DNA of 64,000 nt from Strongylocentrotus purpuratus (GCF_000002235.5 NW_022145525.1:432029-496028); one strand, 5' to 3'. Numbered from the stretch's first letter, positions 36,101-47,367 are shown. Numbers and translations are program-made. The notes: generated by a model not told the origin, from the sequence alone.

Positions 36101-39100
36101 AAATATAATGCAAAGATAGCTTCCAGGAAGATAATAGTAGACAGTGATTCATCTGAAGATAGGTCCCGCGACCAGTACCAAGAACTTGATGTCACTGTGG
36201 ATACTTCCAGCCCTCCTGCGCCTGCTGAGAATAGAGACAAGTACCGATTCATGAAAAAGCCATCGGGTAAAGTTGAGCCAGTAGTCGATGGGGAATCTAT
36301 TAAGCAAGAGAATCCATCTTCCTTCGCAACCCCACTAGAAAGTTACCCTCGCACGGCTTCTAATGCAACAGAGTCCAAGATGAAGGCAAAGCTATCAACC
36401 AAAGCAAAATCAGAAAGTGCCACAGTGCCTTTGACATCTACTCCTATTAGAAACACACAACAGAGCAGCAGTAGACGGAATGTGTACAACAAAATAATGG
36501 CAGAGCTTGATACAGATGAAGAGAGTATTGACTATTTGATAGGAGACACCGCGGAATACTCCTCTTTTGTGAAGGTAGGGTAATTTGTTTTCATAGTGAT
36601 ATGTCACAAATAAATTCATTCATTTCCTATACTGAATTTAGTGCGGAGGCATATAGGACACGCAGTCGCAGTTGTCTTGTTTATTAATAGAATATTGCTT
36701 GCCAATATTTCTATTTTCTCTTTTCAGCTCAGAACTGGACTTTAATGTTTGATATTCTTAGCGTGTATTGACTCTTCGTGGCCAGTGCATTCATAGTTCT
36801 AACTTAGAGAATGACCAACTCATTATTTCTGCCCTGCCCCCTTTCCCTTCCTTTTTCTATCTCTTTTTTTACTTTCTTTCTTTTCTTACTTTCTTTCGCT
36901 CTTACTCTTGTGAACACTCACATTTTTTTGGAGCTATTTGAGGCATTGTTGGCTTGTTGTCACTCAAAGAGGGTAGTTGTAATTATAACCCATTCTATTA
37001 TCAAACTTTGATCATGTTCATGTATATAAACAATATGACAAATTTGTTGTAATGTTTTGTCATTTCTTTGTACCTTGACAGGATGTGCAGCAAGTCGATA
37101 CAGTTTCAGATCAAGTATCAGAGAATCGGGCATCCCCTCGAAGGCTCTCAGATACGGGTATGTTACTGCTGCTACTCTTATATCCAGGCCATTTTTGTTC
37201 TGTATTCAAAGGTTCTGTGCTAGTACCCTGAATTTAAAATCAGCTCATAAATGTTATTACTTCTTAATAACACTTTATGTGTAATTGGTAGATTTAAATA
37301 CTGAAATCTGACTAAGAGAAATAAAAGACTTGTTCATAGACTAGTCGTTGCATATTCACATAAAATTCAGTGCTCCTGACTTAATTTCCAACCATGTATG
37401 ACATCGTTTACTGTGTCAAAATGGGATTAGCATGAATAAGTACAAAAGAAAAGTTGAATTACATGTAAATGTATTTGCACAGAATTGGTTGGCCACAAAA
37501 AAAAAGGTCTTGAATTTACAACAAAATAAATGATATAGTAGCACAAAATTAGGACAAAATGTACACTTTTGAGGTAATTAAAACAAAAATCTTTAACACA
37601 CATGTCTGTCAAATTACCGGTAGTTTAAACTACACACATATACAGTCAAACCTGTCTATAGCGACCGCCCAAGGGAAACACGAAAAGTGGTCTTTATAGA
37701 CAGGTTCCTAGTACATGTTTCAATGAGAAACCTTTTTCAAGGGAAACAAAAAATGTGGTCTTTGTAAACAGGTGGTCACTAAAGCAGGTTTAACTATATA
37801 TGCATGTATAAAACACAATAAATGATGAAGAAAAGGCGATTCAGGCTTTAAATCCATCATTTGTATTAGGTCACAAATTTTCGACCTACATGTACACATG
37901 GACTTGTGGAAAAACGTGGAAAAACAAATATTTGGCTGAAATTTGCCAATTGAAGACATAACTATTAAAGATCCCAGACTTTTATCATAAAATCATTTGT
38001 GATTTTAATATTAACAAGAAATTGAGGAAACAGAACATTGATCATCAAATCATAACACATTTTCATGTTTTTTCCTGTATTCTTAATGATTTGACTTTAT
38101 CTTACTTTCCACAGGTTATCTCGCAGAAAATATGGAACATATATCCGTGGTTGAATCTAGTGTTCAGTCATCCATAGGAGAGGATGTAGGGCTGACATTT
38201 TTTGGTCTACAGACCATCGATGACTTGCTACCACCAAGTACCGTACAGACTCCGGACGCTTCTTCTTCTCATCATCATGATGACATATCTCATCACAAAG
38301 ACATTTTTGGTCTACAGACCATCGACGACTTGCTACCTCCAAGCACCTCGCATATAACTCCAGACTCTTCTTCATCTCATCATGATGACATATCTCATCA
38401 CAAAGACATTGAGAGTGTAAGAACAATGAGTCCATCAACGGTTGCGGACTCTGTCGCTTCAATACATACTACTCCAGAGAGTAGCAGGACTATGTGCTGA
38501 CTCTTACTCTTCGGTCGCATCGTACAGCGAGTCAAGAAGCTACCTCTCAAAGTCAGATTCCAATTCTTCTCTTTCTACAAGCAACAACACGAGATCCAAG
38601 CTCTCAGACACCAGCATCGATACCATCACGCCTTCTAGATCTGTTTCCTACTCGCATGACTTTGACACCTTATCGCAGTCTGATGATACGACTGTATCGG
38701 ATGACCAGACTATTGCGAGCGATTTCTCTACCTCCCATAGTGAAAGCAATTCTAGAAGTAGTCAACCAAGTATCGTTTCGAAACGTACAGGACATGATGC
38801 AGCTGTTCAAACTTCTGGTTCCTTGCATTCCATCAACCATCATTGGCTTAAAGGTATACATAAATGTAGCTCTCATCACCATAGGCAGAATTACAATAGA
38901 AAATCATTTATCATATAACTTGTAGAATTAGGAATAATACAATAGTGAATGAAATGTATTTTATCAGCTAGGCGGGATTCACAATGAGCTATGTATTACA
39001 TAACTTGGTAGAATTATGAAAGAGTGAGATATTTTGTCATGTACACTTGTAGCTGCCAGTAAACCAGGAGGATTAAGAAAAGCAACACATTTTGCATTGC

Positions 39101-42100
39101 CACATCTGGAACTGCCTACATTTTGTCTCTCAATACTTTAATACAATGATCTATCAATATTCTTGTTGTAAATATATACCATGTCTCCACCTTAAATGGT
39201 TTGATATTAAGCCCAGGTTTACTTGGCCAGGAGTCTTGATAATGTTTGCTATTTTGATATAAAATTTTGTACATTCGGGCAATCGGTTAAGTTTTCTTTG
39301 CCTTTACAACTGATATGTTGTGGGTTTTGTTTTCTCCTATCTCTCTTCTCTTCTCTTCCTCATTCATTCAACTTCTTTGTTGCTCTTCCTTTTTCTATCC
39401 TCTTCATTTCTTCTCCCTCGTTCCTTCTCCCATGTTACTCCCACATCCTTGTCCCTTTTCCCCTCATGATTGTCTGGGTTATTTTATTCTCGTACATTTC
39501 CCTATTTTATTTTAACCATGTCATTCTTCATCTCTTGAATATAGATTATGATTTCCAGACACCAGGATACTTCAAGCTTCTAAGTGCAAACGTTAATGAC
39601 GCAGTGTCTCATGTTGTGGACCCAATGGTTTTGCAGAGTAAGTTATTTCATCTGTATCTTACTAGATATAATTCTTTCAAAACTCTTTCAAAAATTAAAA
39701 GAACCATGTAGCAAATTGCACTTTTTTCTAGTATTAAAGATAAACTTGAGTTCTGGTAAAAAAAAAAAAAGAATTCTTACAGAATCAAACGAAACTTTCA
39801 CTGAATGTTCAAGATTACAAATAAATGTCATTTGCCGAACAATTTTGGTAGAAAATGTATACTGGCTGAGTAATGAGCAAAGAAAGATAAAGAAATCAAG
39901 GTTAGTAGCCCCGACACCATTTGTGTAGTCCCATATACATCTTTCTGTGTATAGTGCTGGTTACTTTTCCAAGACTGGGCCAAATTTATTATGATTTTGG
40001 TGACTCCAGAACCTTGCAGTACACACCAATACCTACATGCTACATGATCAACGTTTTCTGATCCATTCCACAACTTTTCTTTCACATTGCAATCGCATTA
40101 CCAGAACTCACCTTTATCTTTAACATGTATTTGGCATTATGTGAGACCCTCGTGTACAAATAAACTATATCAATACAATAGCCTTTCACTCCTTTAACTA
40201 TTGAATTAATTTTTTTATCAAAGATGGTGTGGTCATACTTAGTGAAAGTATAAACATGTTTTGGGGAAAGCTATTACAAGAATCCTTAGTTTAACCAGGC
40301 TGAAGTAGACATGTTTTAGTGTCCTTTCTGTATTTTGGTTTGTGGGTCAAGAAATTGATAGAGACCCCATTGAAATATTGGTTATCAGTCAGGTAACCTG
40401 TCAATCCTACATGTAGATGGTATCACAAATAACTTCTAAATTACTAGTACTTAAGAATGACAGGAAGATGAGATGTTTCATTGTTCGGTTTGAAGTGTCC
40501 GCATACTTCAGGGACCAGGATATTTTACAATACTAACAAATGTAAGAGTGTATCCAAGATGGTCCTAGTACTGGTATTCAAACCCATGTCAGGTAACTCG
40601 GTGTCGGGTATCCGTTACGATCCAGAAAAATTCCAGTTTGGGACTCGCTTAAGTTTGAGCCCGGTTTGATTTAGAAGTTGGAAAAATTCTGTCAAATTTT
40701 GCCAAAGTACTGGATTATTCTGCAATAAATCAAACCAAAATCAAACTTTATTTTTCCCAAAATATGTTTTTTTAAATTTTTATTTAAACCTTATTATGTA
40801 CATATTTCTATGTTCTTTCTTAACCTGTTTTGTTTAGTCGTTAGCAATCATTACAACAACAAAAATCTTGGCCATGGAAATACTTTAACCCTAATAGGGA
40901 TTCCACCCCCCTCATTTTTTTTAGCGCTGTGTTTTCATTTCTATGAAGCACATCTTTTTACATCAAGTTCTTAAAATTCAGATAATTGGTTACTGCACAG
41001 CTCCCCAAAACGTTCATGCTACGCGCAGGGGTAGGCGGAGCATCTTTCAAAAGGGGGGGGGGGGCACCAATAACAAAAGGGCACTTTCTGGGGGTAAGGG
41101 ATAGCTCCAAAGGGAGACCTCAAAAGCGAAAAAAATACAAATGTTAGACATAGGTATATACCTCTACATTGTGATTACATTATCAGGGATAATTTCAATG
41201 TTTTTAGTTTTTTGTACATGGTCCTAGTAGTCAGGTGGCTCAGTGAAATGATTGTTACTTGCCGGATAAAAGCATCATTTCTGGTACAGGGCTTCCATAG
41301 GACCTACTAAACGATATTAGGCTAGATATATTGTGTTCAAGAAATTTGAAAATGTGGTATTTAACTTGTCATCAATTAAGATTAAGATTGTTTCATGTCA
41401 TCATGTTTTTTAGCGCTGAGTTCTTTTGACTCTACTTCGCTGGCGTTGCATGCAAACCTAGTAGAGCAAGTCCGACAGACACAGCTAGCAGTCACCAACA
41501 CAATGAGACAACACCAAGCCTTTCTGGATTCATTACAGGAAGATTACTGCTACACTACTCTGGAAAACACGAAATCAGTAAGTTTTGGTTTGATGCATAT
41601 TTCGTCTTTCCTTTCCTCCTTCCATGTTCATGATACAGTCAAAACCTGTCTATAGCAGCCGCCCAAGGGCAACACAAAAAGTACCCTTTGTAGACAGATT
41701 GTCTTTGAAGACAGGTTCCTTTAGTACATATTTCAATGAGAAACCATTTTCAAGGGAAACAACAAATGTGGCCTTTGAAGACAGGTGGTCTTTGTAGACA
41801 GGTGGTCACTAAAGCAGGTTTGACTGTACAACTCAATGTATTGAAAGACTCAAAGATAAAGTAATTGTGTTTTGTATTTCACAGATTTCAGTACCATTCA
41901 ATACCCTTTAGCTCTGTCTATTTGACACAGTTGTTTCAAGATTGCCGTTGTAGTGAATATATGGTCTTACTTAATACCTAGAGTTCTTCAACAGTATTGA
42001 TACTGTCCCCAGTTTGCTATTGGTGCTGTGAGTTAGCATTTTATTTTCCTACCAACACATTTAAACAAACCATTTTTCTTATATGAGATGTTACACTACT

Positions 42101-42381
42101 TATGAATGGTGCAGAGTATTGTTGTATATGCCGCTCTGGTGGCCACCCGTTTAGCCCCATCTAAATATTTCAAAGACCATTGGAGAAATGAACTTCAAAC
42201 CTGGTACTGCTTAGGCATTGTTTTCTATATAGAGGGAGCAAGTAGCTACACGTAGTACAGTGGGGCTTTAACACTGTACATGTAAACTTTATGAGGTTGA
42301 CCATTTGCAAACAAATAATGACACAATACATCGCCTGTAACTCATTCTATATATCTCTCTCTCTAATTCACTCTCTCTATG

Positions 42382-42414
<33 letters not shown>

Positions 42415-42425
42415 CCCCTCTCTAA

Positions 42426-42462
<37 letters not shown>

Positions 42463-42637
42463 CCCCCCCCCCCCCCCCCCCTCCCTGTCATTCACTCTCT
42501 CTATTCCCTCTCCACCATCTCTGTGTTTTTCATTATTTTCCATGCAGTTTATCAAAAGGCAAAAGAAGAGAAGAAGAAGAAGGGACAAGGACCAAAGAGA
42601 AACAACTTTAGAAGAAGATAGGAATTTTACTTTATAG
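32994..42637 (+). CDS. C19orf44: C19orf44-like protein (DUF4614 family)
   Basis: Eight exons: 32975-33149 (ATG at 32994), 35121-35242, 35981-36574, 37082-37157, 38115-38853, 39545-39637, 41414-41577, 42548-42637 (TAG). All junctions are GT-AG with matching phases, giving about 677 residues, close to the human protein (about 650 residues from memory). The body is Ser/Thr-rich and likely disordered. KFMKK (end of exon 2) and YRFMKK (exon 3) resemble the repeated FLKK-type motifs of the family. The C-terminal segment HANLVEQVRQTQL, QEDYCYTTLENTKSFIKRQK aligns by eye with the conserved human C-terminus (Tyr-x-Thr-Leu-Glu-x-Thr-Lys). Function is unknown. One-base frame breaks appear near 36110 and near 38490, while splice sites stay intact. 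The 5' untranslated exon is not certain. The assignment rests on motif memory, so a search is needed. Confidence 0.65.
33877..34022. mobile_element. Short MITE with CCCGTTTCACAAAG ends, copy 1
   Basis: The left end GGGACCCGTTTCACAAAGCC pairs with the right end TTTTGTGAAACGCCCC. It also carries ATGACAAATGACAAAAATCA and an inverted CTGTCATTTGTCACTGATGA. It lies in intron 1 of the C19orf44-like gene. A near copy is at 47216-47367. Confidence 0.8.
34680..34880. mobile_element. Partial hAT-like element end
   Basis: AGGGGCGGCCGAGCAACTT, a G run, then AAAGCGAAAAAATACAATTT and GACATTGGTATG match the reverse complement of the right third of the 16759-18342 element. Only one end is recognised. Confidence 0.65.
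35121..35242 (+). CDS. C19orf44-like exon 2
   Basis: Reads LSKKTSGKKKNMDDIGSGMS then DLSLSDEAKNSTSMKFMKKS. Acceptor TATCCCAG, donor CAAG|GTAAGT, phase 0 to 2. Confidence 0.75.
35545..35870. mobile_element. Foldback element in C19orf44-like intron 2
   Basis: Two sets of inverted words: ATAACATTGAGTTTTTGTTT with AACAAAAACTCAATGTTAT, and TACAGGGCTTCATTAGGACC with GGTCCTAAGGAAGCCCTGTA. Its right end reappears in inverse orientation at 41250-41325. Confidence 0.65.
35981..36574 (+). CDS. C19orf44-like exon 3, with frame break
   Basis: In phase with exon 2 it reads STASAVLPGPSQSAQSIQQS...ASNIMQR and then meets TAG at 36117. From about 36119 the next frame reads IASRKIIVDSDSSEDRS...KYRFMKK...LDTDEESIDYLIGD and leaves in phase 0 through AAG|GTAGGG. 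One base appears to be missing near 36110. Both halves look like coding sequence of this family. Confidence 0.65.
37082..37157 (+). CDS. C19orf44-like exon 4
   Basis: Reads DVQQVDTVSDQVSENRASPR then RLSDT. Acceptor TTGACAG, donor ACGG|GTATGT, phase 0 to 1. Confidence 0.65.
37643..37796. mobile_element. TA-flanked MITE with CAGTCAAACCTG ends, copy 1
   Basis: CAGTCAAACCTGTCTATAGC at the left and GCAGGTTTAACT at the right with TA on both sides. Intron 4 of the C19orf44-like gene. A longer copy is at 41636-41826. Confidence 0.7.
38115..38853 (+). CDS. C19orf44-like exon 5, with internal 35-residue tandem repeat
   Basis: Acceptor CTTTCCACAG. A 105-bp tandem duplication (38201-38305 and 38306-38410) encodes FGLQTIDDLLPPST...HHDDISHHKDI twice. 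The frame meets a stop at 38498, while another frame continues ADSYSSVASYSESRSYLSKS to the donor AAAG|GTATAC. An apparent extra base lies near 38480-38500. Phase 1 at both ends after the shift. Confidence 0.65.
39545..39637 (+). CDS. C19orf44-like exon 6
   Basis: Reads DYDFQTPGYFKLLSANVNDA then VSHVVDPMVLQ. Acceptor GAATATAG after a pyrimidine-rich run, donor CAGA|GTAAGT. Phase 1 at both ends. Confidence 0.7.
39734..40123. mobile_element. TTAA-type MITE, AGGTAAAGACCAG family, copy 3
   Basis: TTAAAGATAAACTTGAGTTC at the left; CCAGAACTCACCTTTATCTT plus TTAA at the right. The core has CCCATATACATCTTTCTGTG and AAGACTGGGCCAAATTTATT. Confidence 0.8.
41030..41325. mobile_element. Composite of hAT-like end and foldback fragment
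   Basis: 41030-41220 repeats the end also seen at 34680-34880 (GGGGTAGGCGGAGCATCTT, G run, AAAGCGAAAAAAATACAAAT). 41240-41325 repeats the foldback end of 35545-35870 (GGTACAGGGCTTCCATAGGA). It lies in intron 6. Confidence 0.55.
41414..41577 (+). CDS. C19orf44-like exon 7
   Basis: Reads LSSFDSTSLALHANLVEQVR then QTQLAVTNTMRQHQAFLDSL and QEDYCYTTLENTKS. Acceptor TTTTTTAG, donor TCA|GTAAGT, phase 1 to 0. This holds the most conserved part of the protein. Confidence 0.75.
41636..41826. mobile_element. TA-flanked MITE with CAGTCAAACCTG ends, copy 2
   Basis: TA-CAGTCAAAACCTGTCTATA to AGCAGGTTTGACTG-TA. The interior has a duplicated GAAGACAGGTGGTCTTTGTA stretch, absent in the shorter copy at 37643-37796. 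Confidence 0.8.
42350..42485. repeat. (CT)n and poly-C tract
   Basis: Two long CT runs separated by TCTAATTCACTC, followed by more than 20 C. Simple sequence in the last intron of the C19orf44-like gene. Confidence 0.95.
42548..42637 (+). CDS. C19orf44-like last exon
   Basis: Acceptor TTTTCCATGCAG. Reads FIKRQKKRRRRRDKDQ, then RETTLEEDRNFTL and TAG. A basic patch ends the protein. A long CT/C tract sits just upstream (42378-42482) and doubles as part of the intron. Confidence 0.7.
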   Translation, partial: FIKRQKKRRRRRDKDQRETTLEEDRNFTL

Positions 42638-42680
42638 CATTTCTTTACATTAGTATTGATAAGCCCCACTGATAAGCCCC

Positions 42681-43080
42681 ATAGAGTGGTGAAGTGTGAC
42701 GTCATCATCTATCAATTTTTAGAATTTCTCAATTTTTTCTTCATTTTCCGAAAGAGCATCAAAAATAATGTCCAAATGTCGAAAAACTAATTGAATATGT
42801 TAAGTATTGGCTGAGATATGACCATCTGAATGAATATATTTCCTATAGGAACTCAGTGTTATATGCTCTGGCTCCTAACCATTAGGAGCCAGAGCATATA
42901 ACACTGAGATCCCATATGCAATCTTTTTATTCAGATGGTCATATCTCAGCCAATACTTAACATATTCAATTGGTTTTCGACATTTGGACATTGTTTTTGA
43001 TGCTCTTCCGAAAAATAAAGAAAAAATTGAGAAATTCTAAAAATACATTTTTATGACGTCACAGCTTCGGTACTCTATAG
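42681..43080. mobile_element. 400-bp palindromic foldback element
   Basis: Near-perfect inverted arms of about 190 bp, centred near 42890. The inner 27 bp (CTCAGTGTTATATGCTCTGG...) pair exactly around a 3-base spacer. Outer words TGACGTCATC and ATGACGTCAC, CTATAGAGT-like ends. It begins about 45 bases after the C19orf44-like stop codon, so it may lie in the 3' UTR. Confidence 0.85.
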
Positions 43081-43219
43081 TATGAAACATCTGTTGCATT
43101 GCTGATATTACTGTGGATCATTCCTTTACTGAGGATACCCTTGTAGCATTTCCAAATCTCAGCCAATGTTTCATCTGCTGAAGTTAGAAGTGAGATAACT
43201 CCATGTTACAGGGTAAGAA

Positions 43220-43673
43220 TTAAAGATAAAATTGAGTTCTGATAAGAAAAGAAAATGAATTCTCACAAAATCAAACAAAACTTACACTGAATGCTCAAGA
43301 TTATAAATAAATGTCATTTGCAAAACAATGTTGGTAGAAAATGTATACTGGCTGAGTAATGAGCATAGAAAGATAAGGAAATCAAGGTTAGTAGCCCCAA
43401 CACCATTTGTGTAGTCCCATATGCATCTTTCTGTGTACAGTGCTAGTTACTTTACCAAGACTGGGCCAAATTTATTATGATAATAATAATAATAATAGTG
43501 GCTACTTGTATAGCTCACAGGTCCACCTTTCGGTGCTCATGGATTTTGATGACTCCAGAACCTTGCAGTACAGACCAATACTTGCATGCTACATGATCAA
43601 CCTTTTCTGATCAATTCCACACCTTTTCTTTCACAATGCAATCGCATGACCAGAACTGATCTTTATCTTTAAC
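43220..43673. mobile_element. TTAA-type MITE, AGGTAAAGACCAG family, copy 4, with small insertion
   Basis: Family ends TTAAAGATAAAATTGAGTTC and GACCAGAACTGATCTTTATC. An AAT repeat plus about 45 bases (GGCTACTTGTATAGCTCACA) interrupts the core at about 43480-43545; this looks like a retroposon tail. Confidence 0.8.
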
Positions 43674-44494
43674 CCCTTGCTGGCTCTGAACAGACACTAT
43701 GATACGATTAGACTGCTGCTTTTACAATTTCTAATGATTCTAAAGTTCATTAAAAAAATTCTTGACGGTACTGTAAGATTACGACTTATATTACGTTATA
43801 ATATCATTTCTTGAAAGCCTAATACCAAGGTTGTTAAATACTTTGTTTTATGCCCATCTTTGGAACATTTTTCACTTTTTGTGGCGAATTGTAAAATGGC
43901 GCAATAAGGATGAATTGGATTTGTGAGGTTTCCTTGATGGGAGATGGAGGGGGAGGGGGGGGGGGTCTGATATATATATATATATATATATATAGGTAAC
44001 TCTTAGATATTTTGGAGCTTTCATTTAGAAAACAAATGGATTTACAACAAACAACTTGCGTTGAAGTATGTTTGAAGCGGGCTAAACAAACATAACAGAA
44101 TGCACTCTCTAAAAACATTCTTCCATACAAGAAAATAATCAAATTCCCTGCTATTTCAAAACCATGAAATATTTAGTATGAAGAGCATTATTATACATTT
44201 ATTTATAATTCTTATTTGCCAATCCGAATTAAACACAGGACATGTTACTGTATTATGACGAGTTGAAATGAAACAGATTTAGTGCACAAAAACAAAACAA
44301 TTGCAATGACAGTATTTTGACTGCCTGCATTTAGTTGGTTGGTTTATTTCATAGAACCATCATGCGTGATACATCAGGTCTGTTGACAAAAATTTGAGGG
44401 ACAAGATTTACTAAAGCGCAATTTCTTACGAGTCATATCTATCAAAAGCTTTAATTAAAGGGTGGGTGCTGCGGAATCTGTGAATAGCACCCAC

Positions 44495-45430
44495 TTTAGA
44501 GGGCAAGTTGAACCCTGATATTAAGTTGGTTTTGAAGCAGAAAAATGAGGGAAACAGGTCAGTGAAAGTTTTAGCAAAAACCGATTAAAAGTAAGAAAGT
44601 TTTGAACTTTTGAAGGTGGGGTCAATCAAAAACATATTGGTAACTCTGTGACATATCTTTTGAGCTCCTCTCTCGTTTGCCCAGTATTAAAAAACTTCAT
44701 GAATTCATATTTTCCCTTAAAGATAAAGGTAAGTTCTGGTTTTAAAAAAAAGGAAAATTAATTCTCACAGAATCAAACAAAACTTACACTGAATGTTCAA
44801 AATTACAAATAAATGTCATTTGCCAAATAATTTTGGTAGAAAATGTATACTGGCTGAGTAATGAGCATAAAAAGATAAGGAAATCAAGGTTAGTAGCCTA
44901 GACACCATTTGTGTAGTCCCATATGCATCTTTCTGTGTATAGTGCTAGTACTTTACCAAGACTGGGCCAAATTTTTTGATGAATCCAGAATTTTGCAGTA
45001 CAGACCAATCCTTACATGCTACATGATCAACTTTTTCTGATCCATTCCACACCTTTTCTTTCATGATACAATCTCATGACCAGAACTCACCTTTATCTTT
45101 AAGAAAATTTTCAATCCTACATTCACGCTAAATATAATTATTGCAATTATGTTTTCTAATGCGATGCCTGTATGAAACAAATCTATTCGGTAATCAATAA
45201 GAAAAGGAAAGTTTATGATATCTTTTGTACAGAGCAAATTGGAGAGGAGTTAGCAAGACATGTTACATTGCTGCCAATTTGCATTTCACAGATGACTACT
45301 TTTAAATTTCATAACTATTCTATACAGTTTTGATTGGACTTTTGGTTTTCATTAGTTTTCACTAATTCATTTCTCTAATTTTTTCTGCTTTAATTAAAAC
45401 CAACTTAATATCAGGTTGGATTTCACCTTT
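44495..45430. mobile_element. Foldback MITE family G copy 2, host of a nested insertion
   Basis: The left part (GGCAAGTTGAACCCTGATAT, GGTAACTCTGTGACATAT) and right part (AAAACCAACTTAATATCAGG, TTGGATTTCACC) are the same family as 1-546. It is interrupted by 44717-45102. Confidence 0.75.
44717..45102. mobile_element. TTAA-type MITE, AGGTAAAGACCAG family, copy 5, nested
   Basis: TTAA-AGATAAAGGTAAGTTCTGG ... CCAGAACTCACCTTTATCT-TTAA, inserted within 44495-45430. The shared core matches copies 3 and 4 closely, so the family is probably fairly young. Confidence 0.85.
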
Positions 45431-46774
45431 GAATATGCTAAATTATGCCCAAAAAAAAACACGAATTTGGTATGATAGATAAAACAGCAATTACAGTGTT
45501 GATTACTCTAACATATTCTTTTTTCTTGATTTTTATGTTATTTTATGCTTATTTATTCATAGAACACACTTTCACTAGTATAACAAGAAATAAATATACC
45601 TCAAACTCAAATATTATTGGTGAGATCATCAAATAAAATGAAGTTATGATAATTGCAATAAAATATATTTATTGATTTGAATGCTATGTTATATACTACA
45701 TGCAAAAAACATGCTTTATTTGTCAAATTCAGTTTATCTAAATATCCTGTGTGTGTGAATACGATATACCGGTAGTGCAATTTCAATTGATTAAAAAATA
45801 TTGATATTGTATAGGTTGTGCTGTAACTGTCTCTTTCTTGGGATTTGTATGTACATTTAAAAGAAAAATGAATAACTGGAATTGGAGATGACGGAGGGAA
45901 AAATAAGTGGAATTAGTATCGAGTTGAGATAAAAATAAATGAAGTTTGAATGTGGTGCTATTGAGTTGAGAGTAGAAATAGTATAGTGATTTACGAGATC
46001 AAAACATAAGTTACAGTGATGAGTTCAAGGGCGGTGGAGAATCTTTCAAAGAGGGGGAAGGAGCTCAGGAGGGTATCAAAAAGGGTTCTATTTGAAAGAA
46101 GAGGACACATACATAGGGTAATCACCTAGTTTTTTAGACATTGGCACACTCTCCACCCCCCCCCCCCCCCCCTCCCCTCCCATTCCGGGAACGGAGGGAT
46201 CGCATTCATGTTCCCAAAATCTCCGGTAAAGGGGTACTTTTCACGCACCATAGTCCGGCTCGTAGTACACAACAAAAATCGACCCGTATTGACTTAACAC
46301 ACACGGACTTTAATAAGGGGTGCTTTCAAAGGAAAGGAACATGCATACGCGTGACCTAAATAATACTGAGTGTGGGGGGGGGGGGGGGGGCTCGATCTCC
46401 ACGTACCCTTTGGAGAGGCAACCACACGTAGCAAAGTACAGAGAAGATACAAAAATACCTTGCTTACATGTAAGTCAAGTCATTTCACTCGACACTCTTG
46501 ATGTCTTGATAAGACCATTCATCGTTATTTGTTTCATAAACCTTTTTCAATTCAATCGAGCTTTATTGAAACAAGATGGCAGGCACAGGATTATCTATTT
46601 GTATAATTTTTAAGTGCAACTAAAATACTAAAACATATGAAAAGTTGCAATAATAAGCAAACATGTAAAATAGAATATTAAAGTTACACGAAGTATGTTA
46701 CATGAATAACATTGAATACAAATAAAAGACTGATGTAAAACTGATGTACAGCTAGGTACCTCGATCACGGTTCT

Positions 46775-46995
46775 AATATAGGAAAACTACCCCCTAGACA
46801 ACCACCCCCGACCAATTACCCCCTTGGACAATCACCCCCCCCCCCCCAATCACCCCCTTGGACAATCACCCCCCCCCTTGGACAATTACCCCCCCCCCCC
46901 GAAAAAAGTAATTTCCGGGGAGTTATTGTCCTCGGGGGGGGGGGTAGTTTTCCGGGGGTAATTGTTCCAAGGGGGGGGGGGGTTGTCCTGATACG
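46775..46995. repeat. ATTACCCCC / GGTAATTG repeat, copy 3
   Basis: Blocks of GACAATCACCCCC and inverted GGGGGTAATTGT around poly-C and poly-G, ending TTGTCCTGATACGC as in 20813-21075. Confidence 0.6.
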
Positions 46996-47215
46996 CTCGA
47001 CCACTGCTATCAATTATATATTTTTGTTAATGCATAATAGTATGTAATGAAAAGGTACTATGAGGGCAAGGAAAAGGAAATAGTATGTTGGGGCTATTTG
47101 ATGAGCGGAATACAGAATGAGGGAGAAGTATAGAATATGGAGAAAAGAAAATACAGATAGTGATTAATTGTACTTGAGTTGGCTTTACTTCAACAGAAGT
47201 CACTCAGTCCAGACT

Positions 47216-47367
47216 ACAGGGACCCGTTTCACAAAGCCTTTTTTCAATGACAAATGACAAAAACCAGTGACAAATCTGCTGATAACCAATCAGAAGCAAG
47301 GATTTCAGTAGCTTATAACAAAAACTGTCATTTGTCGCTGATGACAAATTTTGTGAAACGTCCCCAG
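47216..47367. mobile_element. Short MITE with CCCGTTTCACAAAG ends, copy 2
   Basis: Almost identical to 33877-34022: GGGACCCGTTTCACAAAGCC to TTTTGTGAAACGTCCCC. Confidence 0.85.

Noticed and set aside
39223-39544. Hydrophobic reading frame before C19orf44-like exon 6
   Set aside because: It is a pyrimidine-rich intron read in frame with the exon; the acceptor at 39544 explains the exon start.
42427-42708. Minus-strand frame with RERERE run
   Set aside because: Translation of the CT tract opposite the last C19orf44-like exon.
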